Of a DNA stretch of 64,000 bases, positions 44,624 to 55,678 are shown in pieces. A model generated the notes under the pieces. That model ran no database searches, was not told where the DNA came from, and worked only from the letters and a program-made list of their open reading frames with translations. Every line of letters starts with the position of its first letter. Within the stretch, counting starts at the first letter, position 1. Source of the DNA: Dichetophora obliterata. Lineage: Eukaryota; Arthropoda; Insecta; Diptera; Sciomyzidae. Both the position numbers and the translations under genes were made by a program. The stretch spans positions 31,072,319 through 31,136,318 of the forward strand of contig OY986439.1 of assembly GCA_963920525.1 (NCBI GenBank). The letters are read 5' to 3'.

Positions 44624-46208
44624 GTGGTCTTAATGTTTTAATGCCAGAAGCTTAAATGCGACTAAATTGTATTATATAAGACACTAGCTTTAGCCCGGCA
44701 TGTTGCTGCCGCGGCCCCGTTGACAGATGCGAATAAAATGTTATCTCTGAAACTGTATATGTAAAAGTGTGGCCGAATACTGAATTCCATAGCTGTGAGA
44801 CCTATAACTCAAAAACTGTTGAATTTTTCAAATTTAGGATGTATGGGAGGTGACACGCCCCCTGTACAATGCCGTACAAAGCTATCAATAAAACTGCATG
44901 TGTAAATTGAATACACATGCATACTGAATACTGAAAAATACTGAATTCCGAGGCTGTGCGGAATCAGTGAAACGCCACGTGTAAATTGTGGTCGAATACC
45001 GAATTCCGGGGCTGTGCGGCCTATAACTCTAAAACTATTCGATATCGCAAATTTGGGTTGTATGGTAATTGCCACTACCTCTTGTTTAAAGCCAATAAAA
45101 TATTTTCAGTGAAACGGATTGTGTAAATTGTGGTCGAAAACCGAATTCCGAGGCAAATTGAGTTGTATGAGAGGTGCCACGCCACCTAGGGATAGGAAGG
45201 TAAAATATACTTTAAGACCTATTCTCATACCTACCAAATATATGTACAAAATTTCATGAAAATCGGTCGAGCCGTTTCGGAGAAGTTCTGCCTCAAACAC
45301 CGTGACACGAGATTTTTATATATTAGATATTTTTGAAGAATCATCGGTTGACGTTATTTGCATTTCTGAAACGTGGTTGTCTGGTTATATAAGCGATGCA
45401 ACTTGTAGTATTAACAATTACAATGTTTTTAGAAATGACAGATCTTATAAGAAGTGAGGTGGCGTTGCGGTTTACTGTAAATCTTATCTGAATTCCAAAA
45501 TTGTAAGTAGAAATCAAGTGGCACTAGTATTGAACATATAAACATCTGTATTTCTGATAATAGCACCAAAATCCTCTTGTCATGTGTGTATAATCCCAAA
45601 AAATGTCATCCTGTTGTTTTCATCATTGTTCTGTGAATTGTCAAACCACATTCTGAATAACGACACAATTTTGGTATGCGGCGACTTCAATATCAACCTC
45701 TTAAATAATGATCCTGTTCAGCAATCAATGCATGATAAAATATCTTCAGTAGGTCTATCTGTATTAAATTTTACTGTACCCACTCGGTTTTCTAATAATA
45801 CTACTCCCACTCAACTAGATTATTTCATTGTGTCAGACACCTTGCTTGTTTTTCTGTTTGACCAAATATTCTTCATATCTGATCACGATTTAATATTTTG
45901 CTCGTTAAATGGAAATCTATCTCGTGACTTCTACGTCGTTTTCGTATCGTGATTTTAAAAATATTAATTATTCCTCCTTGCTTCTTGATGTGTCTATGAT
46001 TTCATTCAATGATTGCTGGCAATTCAGTACTGTGGATGACAAACTTAGTTCCCTTTTAAGCCCTGTCAAATATTTGTTTGATAAGCATGTTCCTATCCGC
46101 ACAATAGCACTGAAAAATTCATCTTGTCCATGGTTCTCGCAGGATGTTTTTAATGCCATAAACATAAGAAATAAACTGAAGAGAAATCAAACGGGCGGAA
46201 AATTTTAA
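44624..46208 (+). pseudogene. LINE C endonuclease (ORF2 N-terminus), split by a Helitron
   Basis: The start reads FNARSLNATKLYYIRH up to 44683. The frame resumes exactly at 45328 as IFEESSVDVICISETW, then FRNDRSYKK, a stop and GGVAVYCKSYL. After frame changes come ILVCGDFNINLL and FISDHDLIFC, the catalytic GDFN and SDHD motifs of the exonuclease-endonuclease-phosphatase fold. It ends VPIRTIALKNSSCPWFSQDV and KLKRNQ, where RT would normally follow. Several lesions make it inactive. Confidence 0.82.
44684..45327 (-). mobile_element. non-autonomous Helitron inside LINE C endonuclease
   Basis: On the minus strand it starts TCTAATATATAAAAATC followed by GTGTCACGG and ends GCCGGGCTAAAGCTAG. Host bases are A (44683) and T (45328), the classic Helitron target, without duplication. 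Removing it rejoins the LINE frame (YYIRH|IFEESS). It is the same family as the element at 32808-33551, about 640 against 744 bp, with inner GTGGCACC-CCCAT and CGATATCGAA repeats. Confidence 0.88.
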
Positions 46209-46500
46209 GCAATCTATTTTAACTCACTTCTCAACATCTTAACTTCTTCAACTTAATTTATTTTTCTATACTTTCTCTTTTTTCTTTCCATATCCTAGTT
46301 ATTATTCTTATATTTTTTGATACAATATTTTTTATTTATTTGCAATTCATTATCTTGTTTATAGTCACTATTATTAATTTGTTGTTATATCTAAACAATT
46401 TGTTTATTATCTTAACTTATCTATAGGTATTTTTACTTGTTGTACTGTAAAAGAACTTTGATCTTATTTGTACTAATGTCTTTTGAAGAAATACAAAAAC

Positions 46501-47229
46501 AAATATTGATCTAAAGGAGTGCACTCCAGTCGCACGTCGAAGCTGACTCGTCCACTCTTTAACCCGACTACGGCGAAGCAAAAGGAGCGGTATATGTGCT
46601 TGACCAGAATGTATCTATGCATGTAGGTACATCTCTTCCATCTTCATTTCTAAACTACTTGTCATAATTTGACAAATGAGGTATCATTAGAAGCGGTTTA
46701 TTCGTTTGATTGTTATAGGCTATAAAATGTCACACTAAATTAAAAATGGAGCCCTCTGGAGGGCAAAAAGTCATGAACTAAAAAAGTATTTATAGTGTGA
46801 CATAATAAACTTATTTGTTTATAATCTGACAAATATGCACACAAAAAGTCTTGAATTGTTTTAACATAACAATTTCAGATGGGGATATTTTCTTGTTTCA
46901 TACTTTTTTGGAGCGCAAATTTTGGTATTCGGGTTATAGCTTTTTCAACTATTTTTTTAATGTTTATACCCTATGCGTACTACGTAAGGGGTGTATTAAC
47001 TTTATCACTCCGTTTATAACGCACATAAGGAGGCATGGTAAGTATAGAAAAGTATATATGTTCTTGATCAGCTTCACCCCCCCCCTGGGTCATTTTAGTC
47101 ATGTCCGTCAGTCTGTTTGTCAATTTGTCCGTCAGTTGATACATTTAGAGCCGCAATTTTGAAGCTATCGTACTGACATTCGATTTATATGCTTACGAAA
47201 ATAATAGGATAAAGTTAGAAAATGAGTGA
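46501..47229. other. unannotated stretch left of the 143-bp array
   Basis: No coding frame is supported. At 46675-46820 GTGTGACAT/ATGTCACAC and TATAA-words are inverted around 46770 (GCCCTCTGGAGGGC at the centre), so a small decayed foldback is possible. At 47085-47130 the CATGTCCGTCAGTCTGTTTGTC run is of a kind common in fly intronic repeats. Confidence 0.4.
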
Positions 47230-47760
47230 ACTCGGATAAAACCCATGCCTACCTCCCATACAAAGTGACTTCATCAAAACGGTAAAATCTCCCAAAATGT
47301 CACAAAAATTATTGTAATTATTTGGAATTTACTTTAGCCTTAAATATTTAACATATCTTTGAAATGTTTGTAAATCAGATAAAAATCACGCTTACCTCCC
47401 ATACAAAGTGACTTCATCATAACGGTAAAGTATCCTAAAGTGCCACAAAACTTTATACAATTATTTGGAATTAGCTCTGGTCTTAAATATTTACCATATA
47501 TTTGAAATTTGTGAAAATCAGATCAAACCCATGCCTACCTCCAATACAAAGTGACTTCTTCAAAACAGTGGAGTTTCTTTAAGTGCAATAACAATTATTA
47601 TAATGACTTTAAAATTATAAACATATGTATGGAATTATAAAATTCACTCTGAGTTCATGCCAAAATCACATAAGAACTCGGACTACCTCCCATACAAAGT
47701 GGCGTCTTTAAAGTGGGATGACCTTTAAAAACTTCACAAAATAGAGTGTGTTAACTAAAT
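47230..47760. repeat. ~143-bp degenerate tandem array
   Basis: TACCTCCCATACAAAGTGAC followed by TTCATCAAAACGGTAAA and an ATTATTTGGAATT part recurs with starts near 47250, 47393, 47536 and 47694 (143, 143 and 158 bases). Copies differ by about 15-30%. It immediately precedes the long foldback element and may belong to the same repeat family. Confidence 0.75.
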
Positions 47761-47955
47761 ATTTAACGCCTAACTTAATTGTATTATCATTTGAATTTGA
47801 ACAAACGAAGTGACATCATCAAACTTTTAAAACATGCAAATGTATATATTCAGGTGCCTCACAAAAAAAAAGTTTGCCGGGTCACCCCTCAAAATAAACT
47901 TTGGTTTATGTTAAAATGATTCCCCAAATATTTCAGCCTTAGCGATAGTCACTAG

Positions 47956-50709
47956 CAGTGGCGTAAAAGGCGGGCCCGCAGAGCCCGCGTTGCGGGCGGG
48001 CGCAACTAAGCTAGGGGCGCCCTAAAGTTCCTTGATGAAATTGACAACTAAAGTCAAGAACGACGCACAGTGTAAAATAAGCGTCAAAAAACCTAATATA
48101 TCGACGTTTGAATTTTTCCAAATTTTAATAGCTTTCAATAGAAAATATCTTGGGTGCAAAATCAGAATAAATTTTTTTAATAGTAGCAATCGTTTCGTTA
48201 TGACAAGCCGTCAAAGTTGCATTTTTAAAAATGCAATTTTTCTTGTTATTAAAATTATTTATATATGTATATTTTTTTTTTTAATATATCAAAATAAATT
48301 TTAAAATTTCTTATGTCTGGCAACATTACTGTTTTTGTTTACATTTTGAACATATGGTTTTAAGCTTATCATAAAAGTAAACACTAAGAGCGGGATAGAA
48401 ATTTCTAAATATTTAATTTTTTAAAGTGCTTACACAATAATTTTGAGAAAGATTGACTATAAGTTTTTCACGAAAACATCATTAAAACTGCGTTACACCA
48501 AATCCAAAAAAATTCTTGCTAAGTTTCTTGCTAGTGCGGAAGATATACATGTTTTATTATGACCTGTTTAGTTAAAATTTAAGATATATATGATGTATGG
48601 CAGCTGATTATTTTTAAAAATTTTGACATATTTACAAACACAAAAAAAAACTAAATTTTTAAAATTTCCTTACTGTAATCAAAAAAGCTTACAAATATAA
48701 ACAAAAACGTAGTTAATTTGTGTGGGTGGTACTTAATTTGTTGTCAAAAAGCTGTATCATTATTTATTTTCCAAGCCTGAGTTAATTTTAAATTTTAATT
48801 CTTAAGTGTTTTGTTGTTATATAACTCATAAATGTGTTAACTTATAAATGTGTTATTACTTGTTGTATCTATTTCAATTTCAATTGTAATTCAATTTTAA
48901 TTACAACTTTAATTCTAATTTTTAATTTTAATTCTTAAGGTTTCTGTTGTTATACACATATTCTAATTTGCGGCATGCACAAGAAATCTTTTCTTATATG
49001 CTAACATACCTGCTCAATATATACAAATACAAATACTAAAATATAATTAATCACAAAAGAAATATAAGTAGCAAACTTCGTTGTTTTGAGACAAGACTGA
49101 AGTTTCAGGCAAAAATGGGTTTCGTTTATATGGGAGGTGGGTGTGGCAAAGGTCGGATTTTTATAACTTTTTCAAAGTTTCTTAATTTTGTCATGAAAGA
49201 TATTCGTGCCAATTTTCATAGCTCTACGATCACTCCGTCTCTTTTTGGCCAAGAATGGGGACGTTACACTGTGCGACGTTTGTGCTGAAATCGACGTAAA
49301 AAAACCGACTATTTTGAGCAAAAGTCGTCTTTGTTTAACAAAATTCGATTATGGTCGGAGTCGATTAGCCCGTTTGCTTTCATATTTTCAGCAAAACAGC
49401 AACTGATGTTATTTTAATCACTCAGTTGGTCATATTTTGTGACGTTAGCAAACTCTTTAGTTAACAGGTAACGTCATATACAAAACATTTAAACTAAACA
49501 TCTTAAACTTATCATTTCACCAATAAAAAATTATTGATCCCATTAATTCAAACTTTAAGTTTGTTTACTTTTTTTAATAATTAATATGCGATGTTTTCTT
49601 TTTTTACCTACTTTGTGATAACATCTTAAAAATTTTATTATATTTGATATTATAAAAAGTATTTCTTACGTTATTGCTTTTTTAACAAATACTTTTAAAA
49701 TAAAATGTAACTTTATTTATAAAATAAGATATTTTTGAATTAAATTAATTAAACCATTGAATTAAAAAAGCCTCTTTTTGTTCCCTTTTTTTTTTTGTCA
49801 AGAGCTCTCTCGTAGAAGAAACGCTTCTAGTAACCTACCCAGTAAAAAACTATACGATCGCTCCCATGAGGAGCAAAGAGGGAGCGCTCTTTTGCTGTTT
49901 TATTGGATTAAAAAGTGATCACTTGTGCCCTTGTGCTCCTTTACTGTTTTATAAGATTAACAGGCGAGCAAGTGATGAAAAAAGAGCATAAAGTGAGGCA
50001 TGTGCTTTTTAGGAAACTCTATCAGCCTAGCCAAATACATTTAAATGTCGGCTCTAAATTTAGTGAGAGCTTTTCTGACATTATGTCAATAGAATTTGTT
50101 GTCAAAAAGCTTTATTATTATTTTCTGTGAAAAAAAAATATTTTAAATGGTCCTTTCATTCGATTCGCTTCGTTTTAACACCGAGGTCGTGAAGTGCAAT
50201 CAGCCAACGGTAATTCCATTTTGTCCATCCGCTGATGCGACTGACGCAATTAATGTACAGTTTTTAAATGGAATCAAAAACGATTCGAAATTTGTGATGG
50301 CGTTATAAATCTCACGATTTGGCCAAATAATTTCCTCGCCACCTGAGGGTGCTGAGGAGTCTACTTGAGCTAGGGAAGCCCAGCTTTCGGAGCAAACCTA
50401 AATAAAAAAATTAATGTTCCTTTGCTGATCCATTTGGATCATTTATTGATCGCTCTTTTTGAGCTCCTCTGGGATGTTAAAGGGAGTGCTACCCTTCCTA
50501 GGACATGCAATGTTAAAAGAGAACACAAAATACACCTAGCTTAAATCAATAAGGAGCAGTCCACTGCTCCTCAGGGAGCACTCCCAGATCGCTCATAGGA
50601 GGATCAACTTTTTTACTGGGTAGTAATAACATAGTTTTACTCTAAAAGTAAATAGCAGGGCGCTTTAAGAAACCTGCGGGCGGGCGCACAAAATATAGTT
50701 ACGTTACTG
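47956..50709. mobile_element. non-autonomous hAT element (2.75 kb)
   Basis: An exact 8-bp duplication GTCACTAG flanks it (47948-47955, 50710-50717). Ends CAGTGGCGTA and inverted CAGTAACGTA are of hAT type, and G/C-rich subterminal GCGGGCGGGCGCA blocks are inverted at both ends (near 47995 and 50675). No transposase is recognisable; a 66-codon frame at 49206-49406 is unassigned. A 787-bp MITE sits inside. The intact right arm of the foldback element gives the empty site. Confidence 0.88.
49836..50622. mobile_element. 787-bp MITE nested in the hAT
   Basis: TACCCAGTAAAAAACTATAC followed by GATCGCTCCCATGAGGAGC at the left pairs with inverted TACCCAGTAAAAAAGTTGAT, then CCTCCTATGAGCGATC, at the right. 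Flanks TAGTAAC and TAATAAC could be a duplication with one mismatch, but the exact ends are uncertain. The GAGGAGC/GCTCCT inner motif recurs several times. No transposase is visible. Confidence 0.75.
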
Positions 50710-51726
50710 GTCACTAGGTAGCTAGAATGGTTCGAAGGAACCTCTAAAAATCGCGTTTTGTATGGATAATTGTTTTGCCATGACATTTTTAGTAAAAAAA
50801 AATTGTTAAAAATAGTGTAAATTGAAGAACTACAGAGCTCTGCATTGAAATTTTTGGTAAATTTTCCCTAGCACAAAAGATATTAAGTTTTTTGCTGTGA
50901 TTTTTTGAATATTATTTTTTAACATTTTATTAAAATATTGATAAGTCCTCCATCTTTATCCTGATTTAGCATTTCAAGGTATCATTAGAAAAGTGCTGAC
51001 TGCTGCTTTTTATTCCTGTCACTAATATACCCTTAAAAGCCTTTTTAATGCTATCTGAAATTAGCATAGTTTAAAGAATATATCGTATTAGTTTACATTT
51101 TTCACAATTTTTATTTGTTATGTGATAACTTTTTGTGAGTTTTTTGTGTTTAATATATTTTGAAAGGCCAAATGTAAGAATAAGAAAGAAAAGATCAAGA
51201 TTTCAATACGTTTACACTTAAATTTAAACAAATTATGTCAATCAGGCTAATATCCGACATCATAAAAAAGGGTCTATAATGGTAAATTAGTAACAAAAAT
51301 TAAAAGCAGCAGTCAACACCTTTCTAATGATACCTCGGAATGGTAAATCAGGCGAAAGATGGAGGAGTTATAAATATTTTTATAAAATTTCATATGATTT
51401 GATTCAACACATTTGAATTTGAATTTGATTCAAAAAATCACTGCAAAAAACTAAATATCTCTTGTGTTAGGGCAAATTTCCCAAAAATTTTGATACAGAG
51501 CTCGATTTACACTATTTGCGACAATTTGTTTTACTAAAAATAGCATGGCAAAAAAAAATTATCTATACAAAATGTGATTTAAGTGGTTTTTTCGAACCAT
51601 TCTAGCTACCTTATGGCTATCACTAAAGCCAAAATATTTGGGTTTAGTAAATAATAAAAACCAAAGTTTATTTTTAGGGGCTGACCAGGACAACTTTTTT
51701 TTCCTTCATAGAGAGTGAGGCGCCTT

Positions 51727-52207
51727 AATTTTGTATATATACTCTAGAAATATACTCTGGGGCTATTTAAAGATCGGCCAATTCGAAGTATACTAGTTTT
51801 ATATACCTTCAGACACTATGGGGGATTGAACCCAAGAAATTACCCCCTTTGTTACGGCTCTGACATCAGCCATACGAAAAAAAGGTAATTTAAAAAGAAT
51901 CACTAGAAATGCGATATCCATATTAAAAAGTATTTGTGGATAATTAGGAAGAAAATTTAAATCTTAAACAGCAAAAAAGAAAACATTTGAAAGAAGAATT
52001 TTAAGAATGATCATAATTGCGGTAATTGCAACAAATCAGCAGGCGAAGAAGCTGTAATTTCACACCGCCAAACTCAGTTAAAAAGGAAAATATCCTTAAG
52101 ATATTCATTCCACAAATCATCTGTTATTGAAGTTTCAGAGTATGAAATTATTGTCCCTCTTGTGCCCTCTTCACTCGTTGCTATTGTTTTCAATTCAACC
52201 AACTCAC
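51727..52207. other. presumed intron with a possible SINE head
   Basis: On the minus strand GGGTTCAATCCCCC (about 51836-51823) is a perfect box B match (GGTTCRANNCC), with TGGCTGATGTCAGAGC about 35 bases upstream as a possible box A. This could be a short SINE head or chance. The rest is AT-rich and, if the neighbouring exon is real, begins its intron at 52207. Confidence 0.35.
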
Positions 52208-52493
52208 CTGAATGTAATGGCAGAATCCGTGTGTTTTCCCGATATTGCGCTGTAGCGGTTGGAATGTAGAAGCAACCCAAGTTATTCAAGGCTACGATGG
52301 CGGCTATACACACCAACACACTGATATGCTTTACTCTACCCATGTGCCTTTGACGTTGTAGTAACGTAGCAGCTATCGTTGAAGTTGTTCTAATTGTTCG
52401 TAGTCTGCTGCTACTTGCTGCTGTTGATGATGATGGTATTATTCTGGATGTTGTTGGCTTTGGTCGGAATCCATTGCCAATAGGCGGATCCAT
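52208..52493 (-). CDS. host gene first coding exon, secreted or membrane protein N-terminus
   Basis: ATG at 52493-52491 opens 95 codons plus one base, ending CATTCAG|GTGAGT (donor GT at 52207-52206), so the next exon joins in phase 1. The protein begins MDPPIGNGFRPKP, followed by a Ser/Thr/Arg-rich part (residues 14-49). A second Met at residue 51 is followed by GRVKHISVLVCIAAIVALNN, a hydrophobic run and PTATAQ, which reads as a signal peptide with cleavage near residue 82. Starting at Met51 would give a conventional signal peptide. The mature part begins QYRENTRILPLHS. Codon use and G+C are clearly unlike the flanking AT-rich DNA. I do not recognise the gene. No other exon is found in the window, so the intron would exceed 52 kb, as in many neuronal or adhesion genes of flies. 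Confidence 0.6.
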
Positions 52494-52793
52494 TATAACG
52501 TTAATTATTATTTACAACAAAATTTTTTAGTTTAATTAATTGCAAAAAAAAAAAACAAAGGAACAGAAAAACCCAACAAAAACTCAAAGAGCTTCAGTGA
52601 CGTTAAGAGAATCTTGCCACTTTAAAGCCTGGTTGCTTTCACGTTGCTGGTAATTTTTTTTCTTTCTTTTTAGCACTTTTTCAAAACCACTTGTGTGGAT
52701 TTTATAATCAATTTGTTTTACACTATATAAAAAATTTAATTTTTTTTTCGAATTTTTTAAAATTTTCACTCACTAAAAACTAATAGCACTGCA
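52494..52793 (-). other. 5' UTR part of the same exon with upstream acceptor
   Basis: Just upstream (minus strand) TTTCTATTTCTTTTTCTTACAG ends at 52794, an excellent pyrimidine-rich acceptor. The exon would begin at 52793 with TGCAGTGCTATTAG. Leader features include AAAATTTAAAAAATTCG and CAACGTGAAAGCAACCAGG. An upstream non-coding exon therefore probably lies beyond 52800, possibly outside the window. Confidence 0.5.
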
Positions 52794-52796
52794 CTG

Positions 52797-53485
52797 TAAG
52801 AAAAAGAAATAGAAATTAAATTAATTAGGTATTTTGGAAAACATCACTTTAAGCCGACTAAAAATTTTAAATGTGGTTGCGAAACGTTGAATTCGTGTGG
52901 TGCTTGTGCTATGGAGCAGATATGATATCCTTTACAGTATCTGAAAGAAAAAGAAACTTCAGGTTAGTAAAAAATAACTTTGACTCAAATAATACTAGTT
53001 TTATACAAAATTTCGAATTTTTAAATAAGTAGATAATGATGTATTTAAAACATCAAATTAAAATACATTAATACATTTTAAAAAAGTGTATTTTAAGGAA
53101 ATAAGTAATTTATGAGCTAACAAATATCCAAACCAACATGCATTGCAAACGAATAACGAATGAATGTTGCAAGTTTAATCTACAAAACGCGTATAAATAA
53201 TTATCCGTTGACAGCTGAGAAATGGAGAACATTCTCAGAAAACTCTAAATAATAAGACAGCTTCTGATGTGATTCTGTTTTTGAAATTCTAAGCAATAGA
53301 AACAACTTGGCTCTAAAACACTTCGCTAGAAAAATAATAATAAAAAAATAAACTTTGCAAAAAAATTACGTGAAATATTATAGACATTTTGTGAGTTCTA
53401 AGATACAATAAACAGATTTCTATTGGAAAAGAAGATATTTAGTTTTTGTTTATTGATTAAGTTTAGCAGAGATAGAGAGAGAGAA

Positions 53486-53523
<38 letters not shown>

Positions 53524-53869
53524 CGGTTGGTAACAGTTGGTGTTATGCGATACGCAATGGAATTCTAGTGAACACAATAAAACAGGTTTTCAAAATTTCG
53601 AATTCAAGATTTTGCAAATTTACCGAATCATTTATCATTAAAAAAATAGAAGAAAAAAATAAACATTGATTAAGGAGACGGAAAAAAGTGGCAAAAGCAT
53701 TTGGCTCAAATTGCAGGCAATTTATTTCTCTAGAATTTTAAAAGAAGATAGAAAAAAGTTATACAGAAATGTATATCTGTTTAGAAGTAATAGATTATTT
53801 CAGCTTTGACTAATGTTAAAACATTTTCTGGGAACTTTGAAAATGATGATATATTAAAAAAAAAATGTA
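52797..53869. other. presumed intron with (GA)n microsatellite
   Basis: A GAGAGAGAAAGAGAGAGAGA-type run lies at about 53467-53522. The rest is AT-rich with no coding frame. (GA)n tracts can bind GAGA factor, but nothing here marks a promoter. Confidence 0.45.
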
Positions 53870-55137
53870 TTTTTATGACGTTATGTATTATGATTTATGG
53901 TAATATGTACAAAGAAAAACACACGATTTTTGCCAAAATTATTGTTTATTCCTCTACATACTGAGTCTCTCCCTTTCAGTTCGACACACTTATTCCAACA
54001 ATTTTGTAACATTGCAATGCCCTTTGAATAGCATGATTCCTCAAGATCTCCGAATTGCGCTTCAGTTTTCAATTTGGCCTGATAATTCGTCGTAAATCTC
54101 CTTCCCTGGAGCCACCTTTTTAAGTTTGGGAACTCATAATAGTCACTGGGGGCCAAATGTGGAGAATATGGGAGATAAGAAAGCAGTTTGAAGTTAATAA
54201 ACTCGTGTAATTTGGCCATGGCTTAGATCGATTTGTTTGCTAGAGCTTTGTCTTGCAAAAAAGATAGTTTTTTCTTCGATAAATGGGGCCGTTTGTTTGC
54301 GATTTCGTTCTTTAATCGGTTCAATAATTTGCAGTAATAGTTGCTGTTGATTGTTTTTTCTTTTTTTTTTTCAAATAGTCGATGTCACAAAATGACACTT
54401 GAATCCCAAAAACGGACGCTAACACCTTTCCGGCCATTTATTGAGTCTTCGCTCGCTTTGGGGCACTTCCATTGGGACCTATCCACTCTTTAGCTGATTC
54501 TTTAGATTCTGGTATATAGAGGTGAACCCATGTTTCATCAATGGTCACTAGTTTATGCAAAAAATCAGTCGAATTTAGTTTTTAAAAATGTCCAAACATG
54601 GTTGGGAAGTGCTAACACGTTCATGTTTTTGATTAACTGTTTACGAACGCGGCACCCATTTTGCAATCAGTTTTCGCAAACCCAAATATTCATGTAAAAG
54701 TGAAACTACTCACCTGAAACTACTTGATATGCCTACGGCTGTAGCTATTTCACATACTTTTACTTTCGGATTGTTCAATACGAAACAGTGGATTTTTTCA
54801 ATACATTCTTGAGTGGTCACTGTTTTTGGTGCTCCCCCGGCTTCTTCATTTCTTGTGCTGATTCGACCTCTCTTGGAGACTGCAATTCAATGATTTACGG
54901 TTGAATAAGACAAAGCATGTTCACCATAATATTTATCGAGTTTTGCTTTTGTTTCTTTCGCACTTTTGTCACGCAAAAAGTATTGCTTTATCAAAGCACG
55001 AAATTCTTTCTAATTCATTTTTATAACAATACCAAAAATGGTTTAATTTAGAAAACAGTAACGTCACTATTCATAGGCAGATCGATCTGACATTTATGGT
55101 ATGTAAATGTTAAGGTTGCCATCCGTCAAAAATATCA
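53870..55137 (-). mobile_element. mariner element, ~1.27 kb
   Basis: Its size, the TA at both edges (53868-53869, 55138-55139) and the weakly matching ends (TTTTTATGACG and the inverse of CCGTCAAAAATATCA) fit a mariner. The ends are too diverged for precise boundaries. The single transposase gene inside, minus strand, is degenerate. Confidence 0.75.
53925..55023 (-). pseudogene. mariner transposase, inactivated
   Basis: The minus strand from 55022 reads MN, stop, KEFRALIKQYFLRDKSAKET, then a helix-turn-helix region with SYSTVNH, SKRGRISTRNEE and APKTVTTQECIEKIH, and VCEIATAVGISS with LGLRKLIAKWVPR further on. The C-terminal half shows LLSYLPYSPHLAPSDYYEFP, the block with the third catalytic aspartate (mariner D34D type), then LKRWLQGRRF and AMLQNCWNKCVELKG. 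Stops after residue 2 and in the middle, and several frame changes, show it is dead. These blocks place it among the canonical mariners. Confidence 0.88.
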
Positions 55138-55139
55138 TA

Positions 55140-55678
55140 CATTTGAAAAGTGGTGGTGCCGTCACTTGGAGAACGGCAGCATCTTGAAAGTTATAGTAGC
55201 ATGATGTGTATTGTTATTGATATGACAGTTTTTTTTTTATGATGGCACTGTATGTTAGTATGTTTTTATGGTAGATATGAAGGTATGGTATGATGTTTTG
55301 GTATAACAACATCATGCTTTTGACGTAGAATTACGTCTTACAGCGCGGTTTGTATGGGGGTCATTTTCACGAATTTTTTCAAAGCGATTGACACTTTGGG
55401 GTATACCTACAGCCTTTAATATTCATCGTACAAAGAAAAAAAAATGCCAAAATATCAGTTTTAGTGGGAATAAAACGAATATCTAATAAAATAGCAAAAT
55501 CTAAGAAGATGAAAAATTCATACATTCGTATGAGAAATGTACAAGCTGCTTAGCTGCAGTAGCTGCTTATGCTGCTTTTAAGGTTGTTGTTGTTGTTGTG
55601 TTTGCTTGTTTGGTTCGTAGTCATATCGCTCCTTGTTGTGCTGCTTTTGTTGTTGTTGTTGTTGTTTTTTATTAATAT
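55140..55678. other. no gene; small palindromes and (GTT)n
   Basis: ATGATGTTTTGGTATAACAACATCAT (about 55290-55316) is a short palindrome, and GACGTAGAATTACGTC (about 55325-55340) is another whose left half resembles the TAAGACGTAGAATT inside the foldback at 57750. Two short GTT runs lie at 55585-55598 and 55647-55667. Confidence 0.45.

Larger units (their letters stand above)
43990..46500 (+). mobile_element. LINE C with ORF1, endonuclease and 3' UTR; RT deleted
   Basis: In order on the plus strand: an ORF1 C-terminal domain (43998-44395), the start of ORF2 (44624-44683), a Helitron (44684-45327), the endonuclease (45328-46208), then directly a T-rich 3' UTR ending GTCTTTTGAAGAAATACAAA near 46490. 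Essentially the whole RT is missing, so an internal deletion joined the endonuclease to the tail. It lies head to head with LINE B. Confidence 0.75.
47852..51726. mobile_element. long foldback element, left arm split by a hAT
   Basis: The outer ends AGGTGCCTCAC (47852-47862) and GTGAGGCGCCT (51716-51726) are inverted. The arms continue inverted through GGGTCACCCCT, AAACTTTGGTTT, CCAAATATTT, AGCTAGAATGGTTCGAA, TTGCCATG-CATTTTTAGTA, ACAGAGCTC, and GGTATCATTAGAAA-GTG with CAGC-GCTTTT, to about 51060 on the left and 51280 on the right. Without the 2.75-kb hAT the arms are roughly 450-500 bp with a loop of about 200 bp. No coding. A transcript could fold into a long hairpin. Confidence 0.78.
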
